Notes: generated by a model not told the origin, from the letters alone. Shown: positions 1 to 8,563, numbered from the stretch's first letter. The stretch is 64,000 nt of DNA from Mesorhizobium amorphae CCNWGS0123 (GCF_001686985.1 NZ_CP015318.1:866001-930000); one strand, 5' to 3'. Program-made: numbers and translations.

Positions 1-36
1 CGCCGCCGCCCGCGCGATCTCCAGGCCATTTTCCAT
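1..36 (-). CDS. Probable ECF RNA polymerase sigma factor, N-terminal fragment
   Basis: Only the first 12 codons are inside the window (ATG at 36-34), reading MENGLEIARAAA and running off the left edge. The start overlaps the TGA of the upstream YCII gene by one base (TGATG), so the two are probably translationally coupled. Sigma factors of the ECF42 type are typically encoded next to YCII/DGPF-domain proteins and begin with a similar short helix. Identity is inferred mainly from this known pairing and from the candidate ECF promoters upstream; the fragment itself is too short to prove it. Confidence 0.45.
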   Translation of the reverse strand, partial: MENGLEIARAAA

Positions 37-389
37 CACATGGTCTGTTCCCAGATCGGCCGCAGCTCGACCGTGCCGGCGCTGGCGGCGGGGCAGCGCG
101 CCGCCCAGGCGATCGCGGCGTCGGCGTCCTCGGCCTCGATCATGTAGAAGCCGGCGAGCTGCTCCTTGGTGTCGGCATAGGGACCGTCGAGCACGTTGGT
201 CTTGCCATTGGCCATCCGCACCGAAGTGGCGGCCTGGGTCGGCTTCAGCCGGTCGCCGGCGAGCCAGGCGCCGGACTTCTTCAGCGCATCGGTATAGGCG
301 CCGTAGGCCGCGCTGATCTCGTAGGTCGTCTCGGTCGGCGCGGCCGCCATCGCGGCTTCGTTGACGTAGATCAAAAGCATGTATCGCAT
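36..389 (-). CDS. YCII-domain (DGPF) protein, copy 1
   Basis: 117-aa protein of the YCII superfamily, a small ferredoxin-like alpha/beta fold often found beside ECF sigma factors. It starts MRYMLLIY and carries the characteristic segment VLDGPYADTKEQLAGFYMIE, including the DGP-F motif that names the family. It is preceded by GGGAGAAGACC, a good ribosome binding site, and by a candidate ECF promoter at 439-465. It is about 70-75 percent identical by eye to the next gene (507-875). The stop overlaps the start of the putative sigma gene. Catalytic function is unknown; a role in ECF-controlled signalling or a small-molecule reaction is inferred from context. Confidence 0.88.
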   Translation of the reverse strand: MRYMLLIYVNEAAMAAAPTETTYEISAAYGAYTDALKKSGAWLAGDRLKPTQAATSVRMANGKTNVLDGPYADTKEQLAGFYMIEAEDADAAIAWAARCPAASAGTVELRPIWEQTM

Positions 390-438
390 GGTCTTCTCCC
401 GTTTTCTCGAAGGCCGCTTCGTTGCTGGCCGACCCTAT

Positions 439-465
439 GTCGCGTGGTCTTGCTCGATTTCGACA
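439..465 (-). promoter_or_regulatory. Candidate ECF42-type promoter before YCII copy 1
   Basis: On the minus strand the sequence reads TGTCGA (465-460), 17 nt, then CGAC (442-439), about 50 nt before the start codon. This matches the TGTCGA / CGA(T)C pattern described for ECF42-group sigma factors. The same two boxes with the same spacing precede copy 2. Confidence 0.55.
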
Positions 466-506
466 GGCGCCGCGAAAATCCTTTCGGCCTCGTCACGGCG
501 TTTCGA

Positions 507-875
507 TCATTTCTCAGACAGGTAGTCGGTCATTTCCCAGATCGGGCGCACCTCGACCGTGCCGGTGCTGGCTGCCGGACAGCGTCCAGCCCATTTCTTG
601 GCCGTGTCGAAGTCCATCGCTTCGATCATGTAGAAGCCGGCAAGTTGCTCCTTGGTGTCGGCATAGGGGCCATCGAGCACGTTGGTCTTGCCGTCCGCCA
701 TCCGCACCGAGGCGCCCGCCTGGGTCGGGCGCAGCCGGTCGCCGGCCAGCCATGCGCCGGATGTCTTCAACGCTTCGGTATAGGCGCCATAGGCCGCGAG
801 GATCTGCTCGGTCCTCTCGCGCGACGCATTCGCCGTCGCGGCTTCGTCATTGTAGATCAAAAGCATGTATCGCAT
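507..875 (-). CDS. YCII-domain (DGPF) protein, copy 2
   Basis: 122-aa paralogue of the preceding YCII protein, with the same opening MRYMLLIY and the same VLDGPYADTKEQLAGFYMIE core; the two differ mostly in the N-terminal third and at the C-terminus (ends DYLSEK). I place the start at ATG 875-873, preceded by GGGAGAAGACC exactly as in copy 1; a longer open frame upstream is spurious (shadow of the LtrA gene). The 117-nt gap to copy 1 and the DNA upstream of each copy are also similar, so the duplication covered gene plus promoter. Function unknown; probably part of the same ECF-linked unit. Confidence 0.88.
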   Translation of the reverse strand: MRYMLLIYNDEAATANASRERTEQILAAYGAYTEALKTSGAWLAGDRLRPTQAGASVRMADGKTNVLDGPYADTKEQLAGFYMIEAMDFDTAKKWAGRCPAASTGTVEVRPIWEMTDYLSEK

Positions 876-926
876 GGTCTTCTCCCGCTTTTTCGAACGG
901 CCCACTCCGTTGCGGACCGACCCAAT

Positions 927-953
927 GTCGTGCGGTCTCGGCCGATTTCGACA
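927..953 (-). promoter_or_regulatory. Candidate ECF42-type promoter before YCII copy 2
   Basis: Minus strand TGTCGA (953-948), 17-nt spacer, CGAC (930-927), about 52 nt from the start codon at 875. Identical boxes and spacing to the element at 439-465. Confidence 0.55.
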
Positions 954-1032
954 GGTTCCGGAAAAATCTTTCGGCCTTGGTCGCATCCTGCGCAAGCGGG
1001 CGCCCACCGTGGCATCACTCAACCGTTCATCC

Positions 1033-1121
1033 CAGACCATGATCCCAAAAAGTGGAAGCCGGTTTTGGCAAGGCGGCTGGCGACACGATCGTGCTGGAAT
1101 CGTGCGCCAGACCATGATCCC
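1033..1121. repeat. Short dispersed repeat with CAGACCATGATCCC ends
   Basis: The 14-mer CAGACCATGATCCC occurs at 1033-1046 and again in direct orientation at 1108-1121. The first copy continues into an AAAAGTGGAAGCCGGTTTT segment. This resembles a palindromic intergenic repeat seen widely in rhizobial genomes. It lies between the YCII genes and the ltrA-like gene. Confidence 0.5.
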
Positions 1122-1150
1122 GAACCTTCGACGTCCAGGTCCGAATGGCC

Positions 1151-2407
1151 TCAGTGCTCGTCGCTTGCGAGCGCTTCCGTCTGGTGGCGGTGTCCGAGCG
1201 CTTCGTAGCCGACGACAGTCACGGCCGGTGCTAGCATGAGAATGATAAGGCAGACCGCCATGTCGACGCCGGCAAGCGCGGCGAAAACGGCGAGCGCGAC
1301 GACCGCGGCGGTCGCGAGCAGCAGCCAGATGTGAAACGGATCGAAGCGCGGAACAAGGTAGTAGTAGAGCGCATAGATCAGCCCCAGGTAGATACCCACG
1401 GGTATGGCGGCGGTAAGCAGCGTCGCAACCGGGCCGATGTGAGCCTTGTGCTCGATGAAATAGGCCGCAACGTGGAGTCCGGCGCCGGTCGCAACGATGG
1501 CGGTCACGATCAGCATCTGCCCGTAGCCCCAGACGAATGAGCGATCGCGATGGGCGTGAAGTATCCGGGCTGAAGGCAGTATGTAATAGACCCACCACAT
1601 GCCGAAGGTCAGGCCGGTGCCGGCGACGCAGACCAGAGCCGCATCCATGGTCCAGCCCTGCTCCTCGACCACGGCCGACAGCGACGCGAGCGTGCCGACG
1701 ACCCCCTCGCCCAGCGCGATGATGGCGAACAGGCTGTGGCGCTCGGCGATATGATGGGCATGCCAGGGCGTGCCGCCATCCCTGCGTTCGGCGATCACCG
1801 GCCCCGCCAATTCGATCAATGCGAGGATGCAGGCGAGTATGAGGCTCACGCCGACCGAGAAATCGATGAGGATCTGCACCACCCAGCCGAGCTGGGCCAC
1901 CGAGATGGCTGTGGCATAGGTCAGGCAGGCGCGACGGCGGACGGGATCCTGCCTGGCCGCGCGTAGCCACTGGAACACCATGGCGACGCGCATGATGACG
2001 TAGCCAAGCACCATGACCGAATTGTCGAGGTGCTCGCCGTGCTCGATCGAGGCGAACATGCGCGGCAGGCCGATTGCCAGCACCAGCACGCCAATCATCT
2101 GCACCATGGTGACAAGGCGGAAAATCCAGTCGTCGGTGTCGTAGGCCGAGGAGAACCACGAGAAATTGACCCAGGCCCAGCAGATGGCGAAGCTTGCGAA
2201 GCCGAAGCCCAGCAGGGCTGCCGCATAGTGGCCCTCAGCCAGTGCATGCGCGAACTGGGATGAGGCAAGGCCGAAAGCTATTACGAAAGTCAGATCGAAC
2301 AGAAGTTCGAGCGGGGTCGCGACGCGATGCTCCTCATGCGGATGGCGTCCCGTCATGCGCCTGACATGATGGTGGAGCGTCTCGGAACTGACGGGCGTGG
2401 TATTCAT
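1151..2407 (-). CDS. Low temperature requirement protein A (LtrA) family membrane protein
   Basis: 418-aa polytopic inner-membrane protein. The N-terminus carries the family signature HRVATPLELLFDLTFVIAF, followed by about ten hydrophobic segments to the C-terminus, the usual size for the LtrA family. LtrA was named from a Listeria gene needed for growth at low temperature; the biochemical activity is unknown. It starts at ATG 2407 and stands alone, with an unrelated ATP-grasp gene upstream on the same strand and the YCII pair downstream. The N-terminal stretch has several histidines (HHHVRRMTGRHPHEEHR), common in this family. Confidence 0.85.
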   Translation of the reverse strand: MNTTPVSSETLHHHVRRMTGRHPHEEHRVATPLELLFDLTFVIAFGLASSQFAHALAEGHYAAALLGFGFASFAICWAWVNFSWFSSAYDTDDWIFRLVTMVQMIGVLVLAIGLPRMFASIEHGEHLDNSVMVLGYVIMRVAMVFQWLRAARQDPVRRRACLTYATAISVAQLGWVVQILIDFSVGVSLILACILALIELAGPVIAERRDGGTPWHAHHIAERHSLFAIIALGEGVVGTLASLSAVVEEQGWTMDAALVCVAGTGLTFGMWWVYYILPSARILHAHRDRSFVWGYGQMLIVTAIVATGAGLHVAAYFIEHKAHIGPVATLLTAAIPVGIYLGLIYALYYYLVPRFDPFHIWLLLATAAVVALAVFAALAGVDMAVCLIILMLAPAVTVVGYEALGHRHQTEALASDEH

Positions 2408-2520
2408 CGCGCGCTCTTCGTTGGGCCTCGTCGACCGACACTAGAGACAAGGCAGAAAGCGTCAAGGCGCGCAGCCGGCCGCACGCTACCAAGCCCAGCG
2501 GGTCTGCAGCGCCGTGCCGT

Positions 2521-3588
2521 TTAAACGGTCTGGCCAGGCAATCGGCTCACTGCCGTCTCGGCCATGGCGTCAGCCAGGCTCAAGCCCCATTGCTGGCGGC
2601 AATACTCGCGGAAATCGAAGCAGGGCAAGCCAGGACAGACCTCGAACTCGATGAGATGGACGCGGTCGTCGGCCCCGATCCTGAAATCGATGGAAAACAC
2701 ATCGCGCAGGCCAAGCCCAACGGTCAGCCTCTCGGCGATGCGGCGGATTTTCGCGTCGGCTCCCGGCTGGCTGGCTGCGACCGGGACAAGCACCGGTTCG
2801 GCATAGCGTCCTGTCGCCTTCGCCGCCTCGCCGGTCTCGCCATAGAGCGCCAGACTGTCTTCCATGGTCTGGAAATCGCCGCCTGAATCGACAAAGGCGA
2901 TGCCGAGCGCCTCGACGCCGGTTCCCGGCTTCAGGCCAAGGAAACTGGCGCGCGCATTGCGGCCGGAGACATAGGGCTGGACGACGACATCGTCGCGATA
3001 GGCGGCGAAAACACGCCGGCTAAGCTCCAGCGCGTGGCCGAGATCATGGCAGCGGGACTCCGGCCAGATGCCGATCTTGGCGCCGAGTCGGTTCGGCTTG
3101 ACGAACCAGCCGGTCGCCGAGGCCGGCGGCTCGACCAGCCAGCTTCCGTCGCGCGCCAGGCCGGCCTGCGGCACCGGCAGGCCAAGCGCGGCGAGCACGG
3201 CACCGGAGCGGAACTTGTCCTGGCAGAGCGCGAACAGCGCATCGTCGGCGCCGATCGTCCCCAGGCCGTTCAGCCGCGCCAGCGCGGGGACCGCGCCGCC
3301 GCGGAAATAGGCAATGCCGTCGGTCAGCGTCCATACCAGCGTGGTGCCCGGACCGGCTCCGGCGAGCACGCCTGCCGCATCGTCGAGCGCCACCAACGCG
3401 AAGGCGAGGCCGCGTTTGTCGCAGGCGGCGGCAAGCGCATCGAATTCGCGAGCGAGATCGGTCGACTGCGCCAGATAGGACGATATCTCGGCGGCGCGCG
3501 CCGCTGCAAAGCCGTCGGCGACCAGCCGGTCAAAACAGGCCTTTTCCGGCTCGTGGACGAGGATCAGTTTCGGTTGGCGGCTCGACAT
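2521..3588 (-). CDS. ATP-grasp domain protein (D-Ala-D-Ala ligase-like)
   Basis: 355-aa soluble protein. The C-terminal two thirds show the ATP-grasp layout: a lysine in a GWFVKPNRLG loop, a central strand ending in VVVQPYVSG, and the metal-binding end LIEFEVCPGLPCFDF, where acidic residues and an E-V-C-P segment replace the usual E-x-N. Such enzymes join a carboxylate to an amine or thiol through an acyl phosphate. The ribosome binding site GGGAG lies 8 nt before ATG 3588. It follows the sugar-acid operon on the same strand after about 108 nt, but nothing links its substrate to that pathway. The exact substrate is unknown. Confidence 0.75.
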   Translation of the reverse strand: MSSRQPKLILVHEPEKACFDRLVADGFAAARAAEISSYLAQSTDLAREFDALAAACDKRGLAFALVALDDAAGVLAGAGPGTTLVWTLTDGIAYFRGGAVPALARLNGLGTIGADDALFALCQDKFRSGAVLAALGLPVPQAGLARDGSWLVEPPASATGWFVKPNRLGAKIGIWPESRCHDLGHALELSRRVFAAYRDDVVVQPYVSGRNARASFLGLKPGTGVEALGIAFVDSGGDFQTMEDSLALYGETGEAAKATGRYAEPVLVPVAASQPGADAKIRRIAERLTVGLGLRDVFSIDFRIGADDRVHLIEFEVCPGLPCFDFREYCRQQWGLSLADAMAETAVSRLPGQTV

Positions 3589-3696
3589 CGATCAACTCCC
3601 GGCAATGCGCCCCACCTTCGCATGGCGCCTGCCATCGGCTTTCGCGAAACCGACCGCTCCGGACGGTTGCGTGACAGCGTCTTCCGATCAGGAGAT

Positions 3697-4575
3697 TCAG
3701 GCGATCAGCACGCGCGGCTCGAAGCGGCCGTTGACGGGAACATCGATAAGGAAGGTCATGCCGGCCTGCGGGTCGAGCTTGCGCTGCTTGTCGTCCTTGC
3801 CCTTCCACGCTGAGGTCACCGCCAGCCGGTCGGCCTTCGCGCCGACAAAGGCGGGGCAAGAGGGCTGTGTCACCGGCATCGAAACCTCGCGCAGCAGCGT
3901 GCCGTCGGGCGCATAGGCCTTGACCGCCTTGCCGCCCCAGACCGCGTTCCACAGCACGCCGTCGCGGTCGACGACGGAGCCGTCGACATAGCCCTTGGCC
4001 GAGCGATGGTCGACGAAGACCTTCGGCTCGCCGGCGGGCAGACCGGTCGCCGGGTCACAGGCGACGCGCATCAGCAGCCCGGTGCCGGTGTCGGTGTAAT
4101 AGGCGACCGTCCCGTCCTCTGAAAAGCAGATCGAATTCGACACGGTGATGTCGGAATACAGCCGGCGCAGCTCGCCTTTGAAGAACCAGTAGATCGAGCC
4201 TGCGCCTTTTTCTTCGCCCTTGCCCATCGTGCCGACCCAGAAGGCGCCGCAGGGATGGACGCGCGAATCGTTGGAGCGCGTGAGCGGATTGTCGGCCTCG
4301 ATCGGCGTGTGCAGCGTCAACCTGCCGGTCGCGACATCGCGGATATGCAGGCCGGTTTCGGTGGCGATCAGCTGACGCTGGTCGTCGATGATGGCGATGG
4401 CGCTGGCCATCAGGCCAAGCGCATGGATCTTCTGCGCGCCGGAGGCAACGCCCTTCTCCAACAGCAGGCCATTGACGATATCGAACCAGAACAGATTGTC
4501 AGTGGTGGGGTCGTAGCTCGGGCCTTCGCCGAGCTGGCAGATGTGGTCCGAGAAAACCGAAACGCCATTGTCCAT
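3697..4575 (-). CDS. SMP-30/gluconolactonase family protein (probable sugar lactonase)
   Basis: 292-aa six-bladed beta-propeller enzyme of the SMP-30/gluconolaconase/LRE family, which opens aldonolactones to sugar acids with a divalent metal. Family marks visible are LGEGPSYD at the N-terminus (metal-binding Glu), NDSRVHPCGAFWVGTMG in the middle and YYTDTGTG. I choose ATG 4575, which overlaps the TGA of the aldolase gene by one base, rather than the longer frame to 4605. As the last gene of the SDR-dgoK-aldolase operon it probably supplies the lactone hydrolysis step between sugar dehydrogenase and sugar-acid dehydratase. Confidence 0.85.
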   Translation of the reverse strand: MDNGVSVFSDHICQLGEGPSYDPTTDNLFWFDIVNGLLLEKGVASGAQKIHALGLMASAIAIIDDQRQLIATETGLHIRDVATGRLTLHTPIEADNPLTRSNDSRVHPCGAFWVGTMGKGEEKGAGSIYWFFKGELRRLYSDITVSNSICFSEDGTVAYYTDTGTGLLMRVACDPATGLPAGEPKVFVDHRSAKGYVDGSVVDRDGVLWNAVWGGKAVKAYAPDGTLLREVSMPVTQPSCPAFVGAKADRLAVTSAWKGKDDKQRKLDPQAGMTFLIDVPVNGRFEPRVLIA

Positions 4576-5216
4576 CAGGCCTCTCCCCCGAAAGCCATGT
4601 CCCATGCCACCACAGCGGCTCGGGCGCGGGTTGTCACCTCGTCGACGCGCATGCCCGGCTTGAACAGGCTGGAGCCGAGGCCGAAGACGGTGACGCCAAC
4701 CGCTTTATAGCCGGCAAAATCTTTTTCCGAGACGCCGCCGACGGCACCGATCAGCGTGTCTCCCGGCAGCACCGCGCGCACGGCCGAGATGCCGCCCGCA
4801 CCGAGCACGCTGGCCGGAAAGAATTTGAGAGCCGAGGCGCCGAGCCGGATGGCCTGGAAGGCTTCGGTCGGCGTGAAGACGCCAGGCATCGTCACCATGC
4901 CGTGGTGCATGGCGCGGCGCATCACATCGGCGTCGATGTTGGGGCTGACCAGCAGCCTGCCGCCGGCCCTGTGCAGGCCGTCGACATCGGCCGCTGTCAG
5001 CACCGTGCCGGCGCCGACCAGCGCGGTGGCCGGAAGCGCTCCGGCAATGCCGGCGATCGAGGAAAACGGATCCGGCGAATTGAGCGGGACCTCGATCGCC
5101 TCGATGCCCGCTTCGAAGACCGCCGTGCCGATGGCCACTGCCTCTTCGGGCTTCAACCCGCGCAGAATGGCGACCAGGCCGCGCTTGAGCTTGGGGAACG
5201 GTGCGGTCCGGGTCAC
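4575..5216 (-). CDS. dgoA: 2-dehydro-3-deoxy-6-phosphogalactonate aldolase (KDPG/KDPGal aldolase family)
   Basis: 213-aa class I aldolase that would split 2-keto-3-deoxy-6-phosphogalactonate into pyruvate and glyceraldehyde 3-phosphate. The substrate Glu lies in GIEAIEVPLNSPDP and the Schiff-base Lys in ALKFFPAS; the glycine-rich phosphate site is IGAVGGVS. The start is GTG 5216, overlapping the TGA of dgoK as GTGA; the longer ATG frame upstream is only read-through in the dgoK region. The gene partner (DgoK) favours the galactonate rather than the gluconate version of the enzyme. Confidence 0.9.
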   Translation of the reverse strand: MTRTAPFPKLKRGLVAILRGLKPEEAVAIGTAVFEAGIEAIEVPLNSPDPFSSIAGIAGALPATALVGAGTVLTAADVDGLHRAGGRLLVSPNIDADVMRRAMHHGMVTMPGVFTPTEAFQAIRLGASALKFFPASVLGAGGISAVRAVLPGDTLIGAVGGVSEKDFAGYKAVGVTVFGLGSSLFKPGMRVDEVTTRARAAVVAWDMAFGGEA

Positions 5217-6157
5217 GCTGTAACTCCACTTCTGGCGATCATGCCGTTTTCGCGCGCGGCCTCGATCAGGCCGGCCCGCACCGCCTCGTCGGCGTCGACA
5301 GCCCTTACGGCGAGTCCGGCAAGGCGGAGTGCTGCTCCATAGAGCGTGGCAAGCGCGCCGGAGGCGACCAGCACGATGGGTGCTGCACCCGCGCCATAGC
5401 GGCGTTTTGCCGAGGCGATCTCGCCGCCGATCAGCAGGCCGGACAGGCAGGCAGCGGCATCGTCGGGTTGCAGGTCTTGAAGCAGACCGGCGGCGCGGAT
5501 CGAAAACAGTTTCGAGGTGACATCGCCGCCTTCGGCCAGCGCCCTGCGGCACCACTCCTGGAAGAACGGATTGTCCGGCACGACGGGCTTCGGCTGCTCG
5601 CCCAGCGAATGGCGCAGGATCGAGTGCCCCGCCAGCACCGAGAACAGTTCGCCGGTCGGCCAGGTGCCGAAGCCGGCAACCGCGCCGTCCTCGACCAGGA
5701 CCCATTTCGAATGCGTGCCCGGCATGCAGACAAGATGGCGACCCTTTGCCGGCAAACCGGAACCGGCAAGCTGGGTCTCCTCGCCGCGCATGACGTCGGG
5801 CGCGTCAGTGAGACGCTGGGCGAGGCCAGGCACGATACGGATATCCCGCTGCTGGTCGGGAATACTGATAGCGCCGGCAAGGATGGCGCCGATCGGCGCC
5901 GGCACGGTGACATAGGGCGCCTCGAGCCAACCCTGGCGGGAGCCGGCCATGCCGCAGACGATGACCGGCAGCGCCGCCGGTGCGCCGAGAGCCGCCAGAT
6001 GGCCTTCTAGGATGGTGGAAAAGCCTTTCTGCTGCGCAGTGATCAGCCCGTCGTCGCCGCGACGCTCGGCGAGGACCTTGCCTGTATCATCGATCAGCCA
6101 GACCCGCATGCGGGTCGTGCCCCAGTCGACGGCAGCGACCGCGGGTAGCGCGCTCAC
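5213..6157 (-). CDS. dgoK: 2-dehydro-3-deoxygalactonokinase
   Basis: 314-aa sugar-acid kinase of the ASKHA/DgoK family, phosphorylating 2-keto-3-deoxygalactonate at C6 with ATP. The N-terminus AAVDWGTTRMRVWLID is the phosphate-1 loop typical of DgoK; other family blocks are CGMAGSRQGW, MPGTHSKWV and VLVASGALATLYGAAL. The start is GTG 6157 (MSALPAV...), overlapping the stop of the SDR gene as GTGA; the frame extending to 6271 is unlikely. It lies between the dehydrogenase and aldolase genes of the same catabolic operon. Confidence 0.92.
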   Translation of the reverse strand: MSALPAVAAVDWGTTRMRVWLIDDTGKVLAERRGDDGLITAQQKGFSTILEGHLAALGAPAALPVIVCGMAGSRQGWLEAPYVTVPAPIGAILAGAISIPDQQRDIRIVPGLAQRLTDAPDVMRGEETQLAGSGLPAKGRHLVCMPGTHSKWVLVEDGAVAGFGTWPTGELFSVLAGHSILRHSLGEQPKPVVPDNPFFQEWCRRALAEGGDVTSKLFSIRAAGLLQDLQPDDAAACLSGLLIGGEIASAKRRYGAGAAPIVLVASGALATLYGAALRLAGLAVRAVDADEAVRAGLIEAARENGMIARSGVTA

Positions 6158-6921
6158 AGGAAACCTCCATCGACGATCAGCATCTGGGCGGTCAGCATGC
6201 GCGAGGCGTCGGACGCCAGGAACAGCACCGTGCCGACGATGTCGTCGGGCTGCATGACCTCCTTGATGCACTGCTTGGCGACATGGGCGGCGAGCCCCTG
6301 CTCGGTGACCCAGAGCTCCTTCTGCCGTTCGGTGATCACCCAGCCGGGCGCCAGCGCGTTGACGCGGATGCGGTCGGCGCCGAGCTTGCCGGCGAGCCCC
6401 TTGGTGAGGCCGAGGATACCGGCCTTGGCGGCCGTATAGGCCGGCATGTCCGGGTGGTTGATCAGATAGGAGGTCGAGGTGAAATTGATGATCGAGCCGC
6501 CGCCGGCTCGCTTCATGCCCGGCGCCACCGCTTGCGCGGTGAAGAAATGCGGGCGCAGATTGACCGCGTGGTTGTTGTCCCAGAACTCGACGGTCACGTC
6601 CTCGACGGCGTGGCGATCGTCGAGCGCGGCGTTGTTGATCAGCACGGTGACATCGCCATGCGCCGCGGCCGCTTTGGCGGCTGAGGCCCGCAGCGCCTCG
6701 ACGTCACGCAGGTCGGTCTTGAGATAAAGCGGCCGGCGGCCAAGCTCGTTTTCGATGCGATCGGCAAGTGCCGTGCTCGGGCCATCGGCGATGTCGATGA
6801 AGGCGACCTTCGCGCCCTGCCGGGAGAAGCCTTCGGTCAGCGCGGCACCGATGCCGGAGCCGCCGCCGGTGATCAGCACCGAGGCGTCTTCAAGGTCGGC
6901 GAAACGCGCCGATGGCATCAT
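6154..6921 (-). CDS. SDR family oxidoreductase (probable sugar 1-dehydrogenase)
   Basis: 255-aa classical short-chain dehydrogenase. It shows the dinucleotide-binding GGGSGIG near residue 20, NNAA, and the catalytic Ser-Tyr-Lys set in the FTSTSYLI / YTAAKAG region. The start is ATG 6921, behind GGAGAGAAAAAAC; the frame to 6978 lacks such a site. As first gene of the operon with dgoK, aldolase and lactonase it probably oxidises an aldose such as galactose to its lactone with NAD(P). The sugar is inferred from the neighbours. The expected galactonate dehydratase is not in this window. Confidence 0.85.
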   Translation of the reverse strand: MMPSARFADLEDASVLITGGGSGIGAALTEGFSRQGAKVAFIDIADGPSTALADRIENELGRRPLYLKTDLRDVEALRASAAKAAAAHGDVTVLINNAALDDRHAVEDVTVEFWDNNHAVNLRPHFFTAQAVAPGMKRAGGGSIINFTSTSYLINHPDMPAYTAAKAGILGLTKGLAGKLGADRIRVNALAPGWVITERQKELWVTEQGLAAHVAKQCIKEVMQPDDIVGTVLFLASDASRMLTAQMLIVDGGFL

Positions 6922-7075
6922 GTTTTTTCTCTCCGCTATGGACGGCGCGCATCCTAGCCAGCGCTCTCCTGCGGGCAAGGGCGAAAAAGCAGATTCCAGC
7001 GCTTATGTCTGACAAAATGGAGGGAGTGCCCTCACCGGGGCCGCCGGATAGGCGAAGCGTCGGCGGCAAACGTCC

Positions 7076-8425
7076 TCAGATCGCCTTGGCGCGCAAGGCA
7101 CCGCGATAGGAATCGCGCAGATAGCCGAGCGTGGCGTCGGCATCGACCGGCCTGCCGAACAGATAGCCCTGCCCACCGGCACAGCCGAACTGGACGAGGC
7201 GGTCGGCCTGCGCCTCTTCCTCGATGCCTTCGGCGACCACGTCCATGCCGAGCCCCTCGCACATGGCGAGAATGGCGCGGATGATGTGTTCCGACGGCCG
7301 GTCGTCGAGGATGGAGGAGACGAAGGCGCGGTCGATCTTGAGCTTGTCGAAATGGAACTCGCGCAGGCGTCCGAGCGAGGACTGGCCGGTGCCGAAATCG
7401 TCGAGCGAAACGCGGATGCCGACGCGGCGCAGATCCTCGACGATCTTCTCAGCCGAGGCCGGATCGTTCATCAGGCCGGTTTCGGTGATCTCGATCTCCA
7501 GTCGGCGCGGATCGAACCCGGTGCGGTCGAGGATTGCCAATATGTGCAGGCCGGTGTTCTGGTCGACAAGCTGCGACGGCGACAGGTTGAAGGACAGGAA
7601 CAGATCGCTCGGCCAGCTGCGGGCGGCCTCGGTGGCCTTGCGCAGCACCAGCTGCGACAGCGGGCCGATGATGCCGCGTTCCTCGGCGATCGGGATGAAG
7701 ACGCTCGGCGGCACCATGCCGAGGTCGCGATCGGTCCAGCGCGCCAGTGTCTCGAAGCCGATGGTGCGGCGAGTGGTGAGATCGACGATGGGCTGGAAAT
7801 GCGGCTCCACCTCGCCGGCTGAAACGGCACGGCGCAGCGCCTGCTCGATACGGGTGACGCGCTTGGCGGCTTCCTCCATCTCGCGGGTGTAGACGACAAC
7901 CCGGCCACGGCCCGAGCGCTTGGCATGGTAGAGCGCGGTTTCGGCCTTGTTGACGAGGATCTCGGTGGTCTCGTCGCCGGAGTAGAACAGCGAGCAGCCG
8001 ACCGAGGCCGAAAGCCTCGCCGTGCGTTCGCCGACATCATAGGGCGCCGAAAGGATCTCGATCAGCATGCGCGACTTTTCCGCCGCCGCCTCCTCGCTGA
8101 ACACCATCGGATAGAGATAGGCGAACTCGTCGGCGCCGATGCGGCAAACCGTGGAGTAGCAGTCCATCGACGCGCGCAGCCGCATTGCCACCTGGATCAG
8201 GATGTCGTCGCCGGCCTTGTGGCCGAACAAATCGTTGATCGGCTTGAAGCCGTCGAGGTCGAGGATGCCCACGGTGAAAGGCGCCGGATCCTCGGACCGA
8301 TCGCTGATCAGGCGGTCGACCTTGTCGAAGAAGCGGCGATGATTGCCAAGCCCGGTCAACGCATCCGTGAAGGCCAGATCGGTGTTTTCCTTGGCTGCCT
8401 GCCCGGTGCCAAACGTCGTTTGCAT
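7076..8425 (-). CDS. Diguanylate cyclase/phosphodiesterase (GGDEF-EAL) protein
   Basis: 449-aa cytoplasmic protein with a GGDEF domain directly followed by an EAL domain and no sensor or membrane segment. The GGDEF signature is degenerate (RIGADEFAY, GADEF), so cyclase activity may be weak or lost. The EAL half keeps the catalytic set: ETL in GFETLARW, FNLSPSQL, EITETGLM, LDDFGTGQSSL, KIDRAFV, VAEGIEEE and GGQGYLFGRP. It therefore most likely hydrolyses cyclic di-GMP. I prefer ATG 8425 (preceded by CAGGA) to the in-frame GTG at 8443. It is monocistronic. Confidence 0.9.
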   Translation of the reverse strand: MQTTFGTGQAAKENTDLAFTDALTGLGNHRRFFDKVDRLISDRSEDPAPFTVGILDLDGFKPINDLFGHKAGDDILIQVAMRLRASMDCYSTVCRIGADEFAYLYPMVFSEEAAAEKSRMLIEILSAPYDVGERTARLSASVGCSLFYSGDETTEILVNKAETALYHAKRSGRGRVVVYTREMEEAAKRVTRIEQALRRAVSAGEVEPHFQPIVDLTTRRTIGFETLARWTDRDLGMVPPSVFIPIAEERGIIGPLSQLVLRKATEAARSWPSDLFLSFNLSPSQLVDQNTGLHILAILDRTGFDPRRLEIEITETGLMNDPASAEKIVEDLRRVGIRVSLDDFGTGQSSLGRLREFHFDKLKIDRAFVSSILDDRPSEHIIRAILAMCEGLGMDVVAEGIEEEAQADRLVQFGCAGGQGYLFGRPVDADATLGYLRDSYRGALRAKAI

Positions 8426-8563
8426 CGGTGTTCCTGTTTGCACCTCTGAATTCAGGCGCAGACTGGCAGCAAACCGTTTAGGAAACGTATCGCGAAATCG
8501 ATTTTTCGCCGGCTGAAAAAGGTCGATCGTATGAATTGTCCGACTTTTCAGGGGCGGATGCCC

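Noticed and set aside
507..2159. 550-residue minus-strand open frame spanning YCII copy 2 and most of the LtrA gene
   Set aside because: Only its last 122 codons are a real protein; the rest is the shadow of the LtrA gene in another frame.
8500..8520. TTTTTCGCCGGCTGAAAAA as a terminator
   Set aside because: Short imperfect stem placed between two same-strand genes without a clear uridine run in the right place.
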